A DNA stretch of 64,000 nt, taken from Achromobacter agilis. GTDB taxonomy: Bacteria; Pseudomonadota; Gammaproteobacteria; Burkholderiales; Burkholderiaceae_B. Location: positions 1-64,000 of the forward strand of contig NZ_UFQB01000026.1 in the NCBI RefSeq assembly GCF_900496965.1, written 5' to 3'. This document shows positions 43,194 through 51,298 of this stretch, one piece after another (the stretch's first letter is position 1; each line of letters begins with the position of its first letter). The notes under the pieces were generated by a model that ran no database searches, was not told the origin of the DNA, and saw only the letters and a list, made by a program, of their open reading frames with translations. Position numbers and translations under genes: made by a program.

Positions 43194-44581
43194 ACCGCGG
43201 CCCGACGATGAAAGGCTCCTCCCGTCGCGAATTCCTGCTGCGCGCGTGCGCGCTGGGCGCGAGCCACGCGGCTGCGCCGATGGCGCTGAACCTGGCGGCG
43301 CTGGGCGCCGCGGCGGCGCAGTCCGCGCCCGGCGACTACAAGGCGCTGGTGTGCGTGTTCCTGTATGGCGGCAACGATCCCTACAACTCCGTGGTTCCGT
43401 ATGACGCGGCGGCATACCGGGCCTACGCCCAGGCGCGCGGCGACATCGCGCTTGCGCGCGATGCCTTGCAGGCAACGGCGCTGCGCGGCAAGGAGGCCGC
43501 GCCGGGCGGAGCCCAATTCGCGCTGGCGCCCTCTCTGGCACCGCTCAAGCCCCTGTATGAAGCCGGCGACATGGCGGTGCTGCTGAATATCGGCCCGCTG
43601 GTCGTGCCGACGACGAAGGCCCAATACATCGGCGCGCGCGTGCCCCTGCCGCCCAAGCTGTTCTCGCACAACGACCAGCAGTCGTATTGGCAGGCGCTGG
43701 CGCCGGAGGGGGCGTCTTCCGGCTGGGCAGGCAGGCTGACGGACCTGTTCGCCAGCGCCAACGCGCAGCGCACATTCACGGGTATCACGGCAGGCGGCAG
43801 CACCGTGCTGCTCGCCGGCCGCCGGGTCGCGGGCTACCGCGTCGGCATCCATGGGTCGACTCGCATGGAACTGCTGACGCGCGATATGTATGGCTCCAGC
43901 GACTGCACCGCGCTGCTGCGCAAGCTGATCACCCAGCCGCGCGAGCACCTGATGGAGCGCGAGCTGTCGCGCATCGCCGCGCAGTCCATCGACGCCGACA
44001 CGAAGCTGCGCGCGGCCCTGGCCGATGTGGCGGTGCCGGGGGATTTTTCATCGCCCCTGGCCCAGCAGCTGAAGATCGTCGCCCGCATCATCGGCGCCCG
44101 CCAGGCGCTCGGAGCGCGGCGCCAGGTGTTCTTCGTGTCGCAGAACGGCTACGACAACCACGCCGGCCTGAATGACACCCACCCGGCCCTGCTGCGCGAA
44201 CTCGGCCAGTCGCTGGCCGCCTTCCAGCATGCGCTGTCCGCGATGGGCGTGGCGGATCAGGTCACGACATTCACCGCGTCGGAATTCGGCCGCACGCTGG
44301 GATCGAATGGGAACGGGTCCGACCATGGTTGGGGTTCGCATCATTTTGTGCTGGGCGGCGCGGTCAAGGGGGGCCGCTATTACGGCCAGCACCCCGAGAT
44401 CGCCCGGGACGGCCCCGGCTTCGTCGACAACGGACGCCTGCTGCCCACGCTTGCCGTGGACCAGCTCGGCGCGGCGCTGGGCGGCTGGTTCGGCGCCGGC
44501 CAGGACGAACTGCGGCTGGTGTTCCCGAACCTGCGCCACTTCGATGCCGCCGCGCTGGATACGCTGGCCGTTTCTGCCTAG
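43190..44581 (+). CDS. DUF1501 family protein, Tat-exported
   Basis: A 463-residue protein. The N terminus has a twin-arginine motif (SSRREFLLRACALG) and an Ala-rich hydrophobic region, and the body shows DUF1501 features: VCVFLYGGNDPYNSVVPYD, LFSHNDQQSYWQ, NGYDNHAGLNDTHP, TASEFGRTLGSNG and DHGWGSHHFVLGG. These resemble metal-binding alkaline phosphatase/sulfatase folds. An ATG at 43208 would shorten it by six residues. It is coupled to DUF1800 and its stop codon overlaps the convergent Bug gene stop. Confidence 0.9.
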   Translation: MNRGPTMKGSSRREFLLRACALGASHAAAPMALNLAALGAAAAQSAPGDYKALVCVFLYGGNDPYNSVVPYDAAAYRAYAQARGDIALARDALQATALRGKEAAPGGAQFALAPSLAPLKPLYEAGDMAVLLNIGPLVVPTTKAQYIGARVPLPPKLFSHNDQQSYWQALAPEGASSGWAGRLTDLFASANAQRTFTGITAGGSTVLLAGRRVAGYRVGIHGSTRMELLTRDMYGSSDCTALLRKLITQPREHLMERELSRIAAQSIDADTKLRAALADVAVPGDFSSPLAQQLKIVARIIGARQALGARRQVFFVSQNGYDNHAGLNDTHPALLRELGQSLAAFQHALSAMGVADQVTTFTASEFGRTLGSNGNGSDHGWGSHHFVLGGAVKGGRYYGQHPEIARDGPGFVDNGRLLPTLAVDQLGAALGGWFGAGQDELRLVFPNLRHFDAAALDTLAVSA

Positions 44582-45546
44582 AGCGCCGCGTGGATCGAGG
44601 ACGCCAGGCGTTTCCACTTGACCGCTTCTTCGCGCACGAACGCCGCCAACTCGCCCGGCGTACTGGTGCGCACTTCGGCGCCCTGTTCGTCGATCTTGCC
44701 GGCTACGGCCGGATCATTCAAGGCGCCGTTGAGCGCCGCGTTGAGCTTGTCCACCACATCGGACGCGGCGTTAGCCGGCGCGAACACTGCATACCACTGC
44801 GCCACCTCCACTCCCTGCACGCCCAGTTCGGCCAGCGTGGGCGTATCGGGCAGAATGCCGGCGCGCCGGGAGCCGGCCACGCCCAGCGCGCGGATCTTGC
44901 CCGACTTCAGGTGAGGATAGGCGCTGAACAGGCTGGGGAACATGACTTGCGTCACACCAGCCAGCGTATCTGTCATGGCGGGCGCCGACCCCTTGTAGGG
45001 AATTTCCAGCATGGCAGCGCCCGTGGCCCGGTTGAACAGCTCTCCGGCCACCGCTGGCGCCGTTCCCGGTCCCGCCGACGCGTAGCTCAGCCCGTCGGGA
45101 TGAGTCTTGCCGTACTCGAGCAGACCCGCAACATCGTGGACCCCGATAGTGCTAGACACGACCATCAGTGTGGGAGAGTCTGCGACCATGCCGATCGCAG
45201 TGAAGTCGCGCACGGGGTCATAGTTGAGTTTCTGCAGCGCCGGATTGATGCCATGCGTGCCGATGTAGCCCAGCATCAGCGTGTAGCCGTCGGCCGGCTG
45301 GCGCGCGACGTAATCCGCCGCGATGGCGCCCTGCGCGCCAGGCTTGTTGACCACGATGACGGCCTGGCCAAGCAATTCGCCCATCTTCTGCCCGATCACG
45401 CGGGCCAGTGTGTCATTGCCGCCGCCAGCAGCAGTGGGCACGACCATGGTGATAGCGCGCTCGGGGAACTGCGCATGGGCGGTCTGGCTGCCCAGGGCGA
45501 AGCACAGCGCGGCGGCGCTGAAAATGCTACGGGTGGGAAATGCCAT
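44578..45546 (-). CDS. Bug-type tripartite tricarboxylate receptor (TctC family)
   Basis: A 322-residue periplasmic binding protein with a signal peptide (cut near ...TAHAQF) and Bug signatures: ITMVVPTAAGGGNDTLARV, VVNKPGAQGAIAADYVA and SPTLMVV. Bug receptors bind carboxylates and are numerous in Bordetella relatives, mostly without dedicated TctAB. It lies 108 nt downstream of a PrpF-family gene on the same strand; a small hairpin (GCGGTC/GACCGC) sits between. The ligand is probably the substrate of that pathway. Confidence 0.9.
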   Translation of the reverse strand: MAFPTRSIFSAAALCFALGSQTAHAQFPERAITMVVPTAAGGGNDTLARVIGQKMGELLGQAVIVVNKPGAQGAIAADYVARQPADGYTLMLGYIGTHGINPALQKLNYDPVRDFTAIGMVADSPTLMVVSSTIGVHDVAGLLEYGKTHPDGLSYASAGPGTAPAVAGELFNRATGAAMLEIPYKGSAPAMTDTLAGVTQVMFPSLFSAYPHLKSGKIRALGVAGSRRAGILPDTPTLAELGVQGVEVAQWYAVFAPANAASDVVDKLNAALNGALNDPAVAGKIDEQGAEVRTSTPGELAAFVREEAVKWKRLASSIHAAL

Positions 45547-45654
45547 GTCTAGTCTCCTTATGTGGATGCGGGCGGTCTCTGCGGACCGCTGCCTGCCATA
45601 CCGTTACGCCGGACATCGCGGAATGCGAGCCTGACGTCTGTCTGATTCGAATAC

Positions 45655-46770
45655 CTAAGCAACCGCCGCGACCGGCTCCCGCTGCGCAAGCGCATAGCGT
45701 TCCGGCACATACAGCAGGCCCTTCATAATCTTGCGCGCGGTGCGCACCAGGCCGGCGGCCTGCACCTCGCCACTGTCCGGATTCAGCTTTACGTGGATCT
45801 CCATGGCGCCCGAGGGGTGCTCGATACGCACGCCGCGATGGCCCGGCTGCGGAGCCGGACCGCCACAGTCGTGCGCCACCGTGCCCGGCATGAGGAAAGC
45901 CCCCGCCACACCCACCGCGCCGGTCGCGGCATGGGCGCGATGGCAGGAATGTGGCGTGAAGTAGCGCGATCGCAGCGACAGACCGGACGGATCCGCACCC
46001 GGCGCCAACAGCGCCGGTTTGGGAATGACGCTGTCCGAGACGTCGCCCAGCCCCATGCGCGCGCCGGCTACGCGGCGGATACGCTCCAGACAAGCCAGCA
46101 GCGCAACGTCGGCGTCCAGCTCGGCTGGCGATTCATCTCCGCGCAGCCCAAAATCCGCCGCGCGCAGCAACACCATCGGCATGGCGGCATCGATCAGCGT
46201 GGCGGCCATGCCGTCCACGGTCTCCTGGCGCCTGCCAGTGGGGAACAAGCTGCCGGTGACGGCTCCCCACGCGTCCAGGAAGTTCAGTCGCACTGGCGCG
46301 GCAGTGCCGGGCACGCCATCAATGCGCGCGTCGCCTTCGTAGGTCAGGCGGCCTCCCGGCGTCTGCACCACGGCTTCAATCACGGCGCCGGTGTTGACGT
46401 TGTGCACCCTCACGGAAGTCTCACCGTTCTTCGCTTGCACCAGGCCTTCATCTATGGCGAAGGGCGCGGCGCCAGAAAGCATGTTGCCGCAGTTCGGCCG
46501 GGTGTCGACGCAGGCGCGCTCCACCGACACCTGGGCGAACAGGTAATCGATGTCGCAATCCGGCCGGGTCGAGCGCGACACGATCGCGACTTTGCTGGTC
46601 AGCGAGTTGCCCCCTCCCAGTCCGTCGACCTGCAACGCATGGGGCGACCCCATGACCGTCAGCAACAACCGGTCACGCTCCGCGGGATCGGAGGGCAGCC
46701 AGTCGCCCAGGAAGAAGGGGCCGCGCGAGGTGCCACCGCGCATCAGTACGCAAGGGATGATCTTTTCCAT
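45655..46770 (-). CDS. PrpF-family isomerase (possible 4-oxalomesaconate tautomerase)
   Basis: A 371-residue protein of the PrpF family, which isomerises double bonds in unsaturated carboxylic acids. Motifs are IPCVLMRGGTSRGPFFL, the GGGNSLTSKVAIV region, DTRPNCGNML with the catalytic cysteine, and the late GVRIEHPSGAMEI. Members include 4-oxalomesaconate tautomerase (gallate pathway) and aconitate isomerases. The ATG at 46770 matches the family start; one at 46779 is also open. The divergent LysR gene and downstream Bug receptor suggest an acid uptake-and-isomerisation unit. Confidence 0.88.
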   Translation of the reverse strand: MEKIIPCVLMRGGTSRGPFFLGDWLPSDPAERDRLLLTVMGSPHALQVDGLGGGNSLTSKVAIVSRSTRPDCDIDYLFAQVSVERACVDTRPNCGNMLSGAAPFAIDEGLVQAKNGETSVRVHNVNTGAVIEAVVQTPGGRLTYEGDARIDGVPGTAAPVRLNFLDAWGAVTGSLFPTGRRQETVDGMAATLIDAAMPMVLLRAADFGLRGDESPAELDADVALLACLERIRRVAGARMGLGDVSDSVIPKPALLAPGADPSGLSLRSRYFTPHSCHRAHAATGAVGVAGAFLMPGTVAHDCGGPAPQPGHRGVRIEHPSGAMEIHVKLNPDSGEVQAAGLVRTARKIMKGLLYVPERYALAQREPVAAVA

Positions 46771-46831
46771 GCGGTGCATTCTGCGACGGAGCGGCTACTA
46801 TTTGAATTGCAACTTACGGATGAATTAATGC

Positions 46832-47758
46832 ATGGCACGCATCAATTTTGATTTACAGGAATTACAGGCCTTCGTGGCGGTGGCCGAACGGGCCAGCTTC
46901 CGCGCCGCGGCCGAAGATCTCAACCTGTCGCAGCCCGCGCTCAGCCGCCGCATCGACAAGCTTGAGGACTTGCTGGGCGCGCGCCTGCTGGAACGCACCA
47001 CCCGCCGCGTGTCGCTGACGCATGTGGGCCGCATCTTCCTGGAACGCGCTCGCGGCGCTATCGACGAACTGGAGCGCGCGGTGCTCAGCATCGGCGATCT
47101 GGCGGCGCAGCGCGGCGGCCTGGTAACCGTGGCCTGCGTGCCGTCCGTGGCCTATTACTTCCTGCCGGCCATCGTCTACGACTATGCCGAGCGCTTTCCC
47201 AGGATCCGGGTCCGCATCATCGATGAAACCGCGCACACCGTACTGAACAGCGTGGTGACGGGCCGGGCAGACTTCGGCATCAGCTTTTTCGGAACCCAGG
47301 AACCGGACGTGGACTTCAAGGCCGTGCTGCGCGAGGACTTCGTGCTGGCCGTGCGCCGCGACCACCCGTTGGCCGGCCGGCGCAGCGTTTCCTGGGAAGA
47401 GCTGTCGCAGGAACGCTTCATGACCGTGGCCAAGGAAAGCGGCAATCGCCTGCTGATCGACGACGCCCTGGCCAAGAGCGGCAAGCGCACCGTCAGCGCC
47501 TTCGAGGTCAGCCACGTCATGACCCTGCTGGGCCTGGTCGAGGCCGGCCTGGGCGTCGCCGCGGTGCCGCAGCTGGCCATGCCTCCCGCCGGCCACGCCA
47601 CTCTGGTCGGCGTCAAACTCGAACACCCGCGCGTCACCCGCAGCCTCGGTCTGATCTCTCGCCGCGGCCGCCCCCTGGCGCCAGCGGCCCAACAGCTCTA
47701 TAACCTGATCCACCAAGCCGGCAAAAACGCCAAGCGTGGACCCTCAAAGCAATCTTGA
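46832..47758 (+). CDS. LysR-type regulator, divergent from prpF-like gene
   Basis: A 308-residue LysR regulator with HTH segment FRAAAEDLNLSQPALSRRIDKLE and a C-terminal ligand domain (about 95-300, with VACVPSVAYYFLPAIV and GLVEAGLGVAAVPQLA). It is divergent from the PrpF-family gene across 61 nt, the classic layout for a regulator of the neighbouring operon, here PrpF plus Bug. The AT-rich gap probably holds both promoters. Confidence 0.9.
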   Translation: MARINFDLQELQAFVAVAERASFRAAAEDLNLSQPALSRRIDKLEDLLGARLLERTTRRVSLTHVGRIFLERARGAIDELERAVLSIGDLAAQRGGLVTVACVPSVAYYFLPAIVYDYAERFPRIRVRIIDETAHTVLNSVVTGRADFGISFFGTQEPDVDFKAVLREDFVLAVRRDHPLAGRRSVSWEELSQERFMTVAKESGNRLLIDDALAKSGKRTVSAFEVSHVMTLLGLVEAGLGVAAVPQLAMPPAGHATLVGVKLEHPRVTRSLGLISRRGRPLAPAAQQLYNLIHQAGKNAKRGPSKQS

Positions 47759-47767
47759 AACCGCAGC

Positions 47768-48229
47768 ATGAACCTCCAGTCCCTGGCATTACAGCCCGCC
47801 ACCGAAGACGACCTGCCATTCCTCCTGTCGCTGCGCAAGGCGACCATGACCGAGCATCTCGTGCGCGCCGGAGGGCCGCAAGACGACGCGCACCATATGG
47901 CGCGCATCCGCCACCGCTTCGAGAGCGCCCAGATCGTCCAACTGCACGGACGCCCTGCGGGCCTGTTCAAGACGCTACGCGAACCGTCGGGCTGGCGCGT
48001 GGTGCAGATCCAGATCGACCCCGCCTTCCAGGGCCAGGGACTGGGCCGGCATCTGCTTTCCGGCCTGCTGCGGCAGGCGGACCAAGCAGGCGCCCCCGTC
48101 ACCCTGTCGGTCCTGAAGGGCAATCCCGCCCGCCGGCTCTACGAGTCACTGGGCTTCGCCGCCATGGAGGAAACCGAACTGGAAATAGAAATGCGCTACG
48201 AACCCGGGCAGCCCTCGCCGGCCGCGTGA
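47768..48229 (+). CDS. GNAT-family N-acetyltransferase
   Basis: A 153-residue acetyltransferase. The acetyl-CoA loop is QGQGLGRHLLSGLLRQA, preceded by VQIQIDPAF and followed by LSVLKGNPARRLYESLGF, the standard GNAT arrangement. The target is not evident. It lies 9 nt after the LysR gene and could be cotranscribed. Confidence 0.88.
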   Translation: MNLQSLALQPATEDDLPFLLSLRKATMTEHLVRAGGPQDDAHHMARIRHRFESAQIVQLHGRPAGLFKTLREPSGWRVVQIQIDPAFQGQGLGRHLLSGLLRQADQAGAPVTLSVLKGNPARRLYESLGFAAMEETELEIEMRYEPGQPSPAA

Positions 48230-48255
48230 TTCCTGCAAATTCTTTTGGTCCGCCC

Positions 48256-48285
48256 GGAATAACCCAGCAGCGGCCGGCGTCTGTA
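48256..48285 (+). promoter_or_regulatory. Candidate ECF sigma promoter
   Basis: GGAATAAC (48256-48263) and CGTCT (48278-48282) are separated by 14 nt, resembling the -35 and -10 boxes used by several ECF sigma factors. The pair lies about 45 nt before the COG4315 gene, which is followed by an ECF sigma/anti-sigma pair, so autoregulation is plausible. Confidence 0.45.
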
Positions 48286-48326
48286 GAGGGCAGTCCCCCA
48301 AACTTTCCCTATCCGCGAGGCACACC

Positions 48327-48695
48327 ATGCGCAAACACATCGCCGCAGCCCTGGCCCTAAGCTCCGCCGCCCTGTTCTCGGCCGGCGTCCACGCCCAGGC
48401 AGTCAAGACCCAGAATGGCATTCTGGTCAACAGCGCCGGCATGACGCTCTATACCTTCGACAAGGACGCGGGCGGCAAGAGCGCCTGCAATGACCAGTGC
48501 GCCAAGATCTGGCCGCCCGTCATGGCCGCCGCCGACGCCAAGCCCATGGGCGACATGACCGTCATCACCCGCGACGACGGCTCCAAGCAATGGGCCAGCA
48601 AAGGCAAGCCGCTGTACACGTATGCCAAGGACGCCAAGGCCGGCGACAAGACCGGCGACAACTTCAAGGAAGTCTGGCACGTGGCCAAGCCCTGA
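48327..48695 (+). CDS. COG4315-type secreted protein
   Basis: A 122-residue protein with a signal peptide (cut near ...GVHAQA) and two copies of the family repeat, first MTLYTFDKDAGGKSACNDQCAKIWPP and later KPLYTYAKDAKAGDKTGDNFKEVWHV, abbreviated here by LYTFDKD/LYTYAKD. The two cysteines (ACNDQC) may form a disulfide. Function is unknown, but it lies directly upstream of an ECF sigma factor gene, 26 nt away. Confidence 0.88.
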   Translation: MRKHIAAALALSSAALFSAGVHAQAVKTQNGILVNSAGMTLYTFDKDAGGKSACNDQCAKIWPPVMAAADAKPMGDMTVITRDDGSKQWASKGKPLYTYAKDAKAGDKTGDNFKEVWHVAKP

Positions 48696-48721
48696 TCCGG
48701 CACCGCCCTGCGCCGTAACCC

Positions 48722-49234
48722 ATGCGCGCCGACGACGAAGCCCTGATACTGGCCTGCATCCCCAGCCTGCGGCGCTATGCCCGCGGGCTGACGGGCGACC
48801 CCCACCGGGCCGACGACCTGGTTCAGGACACGCTGGAGCGCGCATGGAGCCGCTATTCGCGCTGGCAACGGCGCGGAGAACTGCGCGCCTGGATGTTCGG
48901 CATCATGCACAACCATTTCATCGACGGGGTGCGCGCCGCCAGCCGCAGGGCGGACCAGACCGCTCCGGGCGACCTGCCCGACGTGCCGGTTCGCGCCACC
49001 CAGACGGACCACCTGGAGGTGCGCGACCTGGAGCGCTGTCTGCAGATCCTGCCCGCCGAGCAGCGGGAAGTCCTGCTGCTGGTGTGCGTGGAGGACCTTT
49101 CCTATCAGGAAACCGCCCAGATCCTGGACGTGCCGATGGGCACGGTCATGTCGCGCCTGTCGCGCGCCCGCGAAAAGCTGGGCGCGCTGATGCAGGGGCG
49201 CGATACCGTCAACCGGCTCCACCGCGTGAAATGA
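48722..49234 (+). CDS. ECF RNA polymerase sigma factor
   Basis: A 170-residue sigma-70 family factor of extracytoplasmic type. Region 2 reads ADDLVQDTLERAWSRYSRW and region 4 EDLSYQETAQILDVPMGTVMSR, with nothing between but a short linker. It is one base upstream of its presumed anti-sigma gene. Not FecI-like, so iron-siderophore signalling through the nearby TonB receptor is not indicated. Confidence 0.93.
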   Translation: MRADDEALILACIPSLRRYARGLTGDPHRADDLVQDTLERAWSRYSRWQRRGELRAWMFGIMHNHFIDGVRAASRRADQTAPGDLPDVPVRATQTDHLEVRDLERCLQILPAEQREVLLLVCVEDLSYQETAQILDVPMGTVMSRLSRAREKLGALMQGRDTVNRLHRVK

Positions 49235-49235
49235 C

Positions 49236-50051
49236 ATGAACGACATACGCCTGCACCCGGCGCCCGGCCCGGGCACCCCGATAACCGAAGCCGATCTGCA
49301 TGGCTACGCGGACGGCCAGTTGCCGCCTGCCCGCCACGCCGAGGTCGAGGCGTTTCTCGCCGCCCACCCGCAGGACCAGGCGCGGGTGGACGGCTGGAAG
49401 GAACAGCGGCGCGCACTGCACGCCCTCCTGGACCCCGTGCTGGACGAACCGCTGCCGCTGCGCCTGCCGCTGGCGCCGCCCGAGCGCCGCTGGCCCTGGC
49501 GCGCCCTGGCCGCCGGCGTGGCGGTCGCCGCGGTCAGCGCAAGCGCGGCCTGGATCACGCGCGGCGCCATGGACGCCCGCCACCTGCAGGCGGTGCTCGC
49601 CACCGCTGCCCCGGACCGCATTGCGGGCGGCTACGCGCAGCGGGCCGCGATCGCCCACGCGGTCTACGCACCCGACATGGGCCGCCCCGTGGAAGTGGGC
49701 GTCGACAACGAGAAAGGCCTGGTGACGTGGCTGACCAAGCGCATGGGCGCGCCCGTGCGCGCGCCATCGCTGTCGCAGGCCGGCTACGAGCTGATGGGCG
49801 GCCGCCTGCTGCCCGGCGGCGCAGGGCCCGTCGCACTCTTCATGTATGGCGCGTCCGACGGCCAGCGGCTGACGCTGTACGTCACGCGCGAGGCCGTGGG
49901 CGAACAGACCGCTTTCCAGTTTACGCAGGAAGGGCCCGTCCGCGTGTTCTATTGGGTCGAAGGACAGTTCGGCTACGCGTTGTCCGGCGCGGTCAGCCGG
50001 GACGAACTGCAGCGCGTGTCGCAAGAGGTTTACCGGCAGCTTCAGGGGTAG
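49236..50051 (+). CDS. Anti-sigma factor, membrane bound
   Basis: A 271-residue protein with a cytoplasmic N-terminal part resembling anti-sigma regulators (ADLHGYADGQLPPARHAEVEAFLA), one membrane helix (about 88-106) and a periplasmic part of about 160 residues. The zinc HxxxCxxC motif of ZAS domains is absent. Position right after the sigma gene identifies the partner. An array of palindromic repeats begins 27 nt after its stop. Confidence 0.87.
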   Translation: MNDIRLHPAPGPGTPITEADLHGYADGQLPPARHAEVEAFLAAHPQDQARVDGWKEQRRALHALLDPVLDEPLPLRLPLAPPERRWPWRALAAGVAVAAVSASAAWITRGAMDARHLQAVLATAAPDRIAGGYAQRAAIAHAVYAPDMGRPVEVGVDNEKGLVTWLTKRMGAPVRAPSLSQAGYELMGGRLLPGGAGPVALFMYGASDGQRLTLYVTREAVGEQTAFQFTQEGPVRVFYWVEGQFGYALSGAVSRDELQRVSQEVYRQLQG

Positions 50052-50077
50052 GTACGCGAGCGATATGACAGATGAAA

Positions 50078-50500
50078 GTGTCAGACACCCGGGAAGCACT
50101 GTCGTCATTCCGCGACCGTCCCGTACGGGTGTCAGACACTGGGTCACGGATGCATCAGTGTCTGACACCCGTACGAATTGCGTGTCCAGGTGAAGATATT
50201 CTTGCCGGGTGTCTGACACAGGCCTTGGGTGTCAGACACCCGGCAAGCACCGTGGTCATTCCGCGACCGTCCCGTACGGGTGTCAGACACTGGGTCGCGA
50301 ATGCATCAGTGTCTGACACCCGTACGAGTTGCATGTCCAGGTGAAGATATTCTTGCCGGGTGTCTGACACAGGCCTTGGGTGTCAGACACTGGGCCGCGG
50401 ATGCATCAGTGTCTGACACCCGTACGAATTGCATGTCCAGGTAAAGATATTCTTGCCGGGTGTCTGACACAGGGTCGCCGGTATCAGACATCCTGCCAAC
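50078..50500. repeat. Array of alternating GTGTCAGACAC hairpins
   Basis: Two full 151-bp units (from 50078 and 50229) and a third, shortened one (from 50380) follow each other. Each full unit holds two perfect hairpins: a 20-bp stem (50122-50141 with 50156-50175; 50273-50292 with 50307-50326) and a 19-bp stem (50201-50219 with 50229-50247). Eleven copies of the GTGTC(A/T)GACAC core are present. The third unit lacks the stretch between two cores, as if recombination joined them. This resembles bacterial interspersed mosaic elements. Confidence 0.9.
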
Positions 50501-50705
50501 GCTAGGACCGCCTCCCGTTCCCGGGCCTCGTGCAGCATGTGCAGCGTTATCTTGCGGATCTCGGCCTTGCTCATGCCGATATGGGACCGCACGGCGCGGC
50601 GAGGTGGTGGCCGGCGGCGGCCACGGCGAGATCGACGGAGAGGACGTGCGCCGGCACCTGTTGGTATAGACGGAAGGCGGATCTGCTCCGATATAATCGG
50701 GCGCC
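50501..50705. other. Possible gene remnant between repeat array and DUF2946 gene
   Basis: On the minus strand, stretches such as SKAEIRKITLHMLHEARERE (about 50512-50574) and VPAHVLSVDLAVAAAGHHLA (about 50600-50660) read like protein but fall in different frames and stop quickly. I cannot name a family. It may be the decayed end of a gene, perhaps broken when the repeat array grew. A TATAAT at 50692-50697 may serve the next gene. Confidence 0.3.
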
Positions 50706-51119
50706 ATGTGCTCCGCTGCCTTCCTGACCCGCCCCGCCCTGTGGATCGCGCTCGTCGCGATCCTGTGGGCGTCGTTGGCGCCGTCGTTGGCCCATGCGCT
50801 GAGCCTGTCGCCGGCCGGTCACAACGCCCAACGCATCAGCGTGGACTTCTGCACCAGCGAAGGCGCGGGCCAGGCCTCCCTAACCCTGGAGGTGCCAGGC
50901 GGCGGCAATGAGGGCACGCAGGCGGACGATCACGGCGACAGCCACCACTGCCCGCTCTGCCGCAACCCCAACGCCGATGTGGGCATCCTGCCCGCGCCCG
51001 TTCCCATCGTGCCCTCCCCCATCGGGCGCGCCATCACGTATCCGCCGCTGTTCTTCCTGGCGGCCCACCCCCTTCATGCCTGGAGCGCGGCCCAGCCGCG
51101 CGCGCCGCCCGCGGTCTGA
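50706..51119 (+). CDS. DUF2946 family protein
   Basis: A 137-residue protein with an N-terminal hydrophobic helix and the DUF2946 pattern of a histidine-rich stretch followed by HCPLCRN. Such proteins usually sit next to TonB-dependent receptors and copper-related genes and may bind a metal with the His/Cys cluster. It precedes the TonB receptor gene by 179 nt. Confidence 0.8.
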   Translation: MCSAAFLTRPALWIALVAILWASLAPSLAHALSLSPAGHNAQRISVDFCTSEGAGQASLTLEVPGGGNEGTQADDHGDSHHCPLCRNPNADVGILPAPVPIVPSPIGRAITYPPLFFLAAHPLHAWSAAQPRAPPAV

Positions 51120-51298
51120 CCCGGCGCCCCCCCGCCGCCCGACGGCGGCTGATCCGCGCCCTCCGCTCCCCCGCCGCCACCATCCGCCCGCGCCGTTCGC
51201 GCGTCCGGACGCGTGCCGTCATTCAAGCCCTGGCGCCCGACCGCGCCCCGTTTTGCAGCGGGACGCCGGGCGCGCGGGCCGGACCACCGGTTCCAGAC

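Noticed and set aside
50072-50444. Short frames reading VSDT/CLTP repeats in the palindrome array
   Set aside because: They are translations of the GTGTCAGACAC repeats on either strand and lack start sites.
50078-50500. CRISPR array
   Set aside because: The repeated units are near-identical along their whole length, with no unique spacers, and no cas genes are present.
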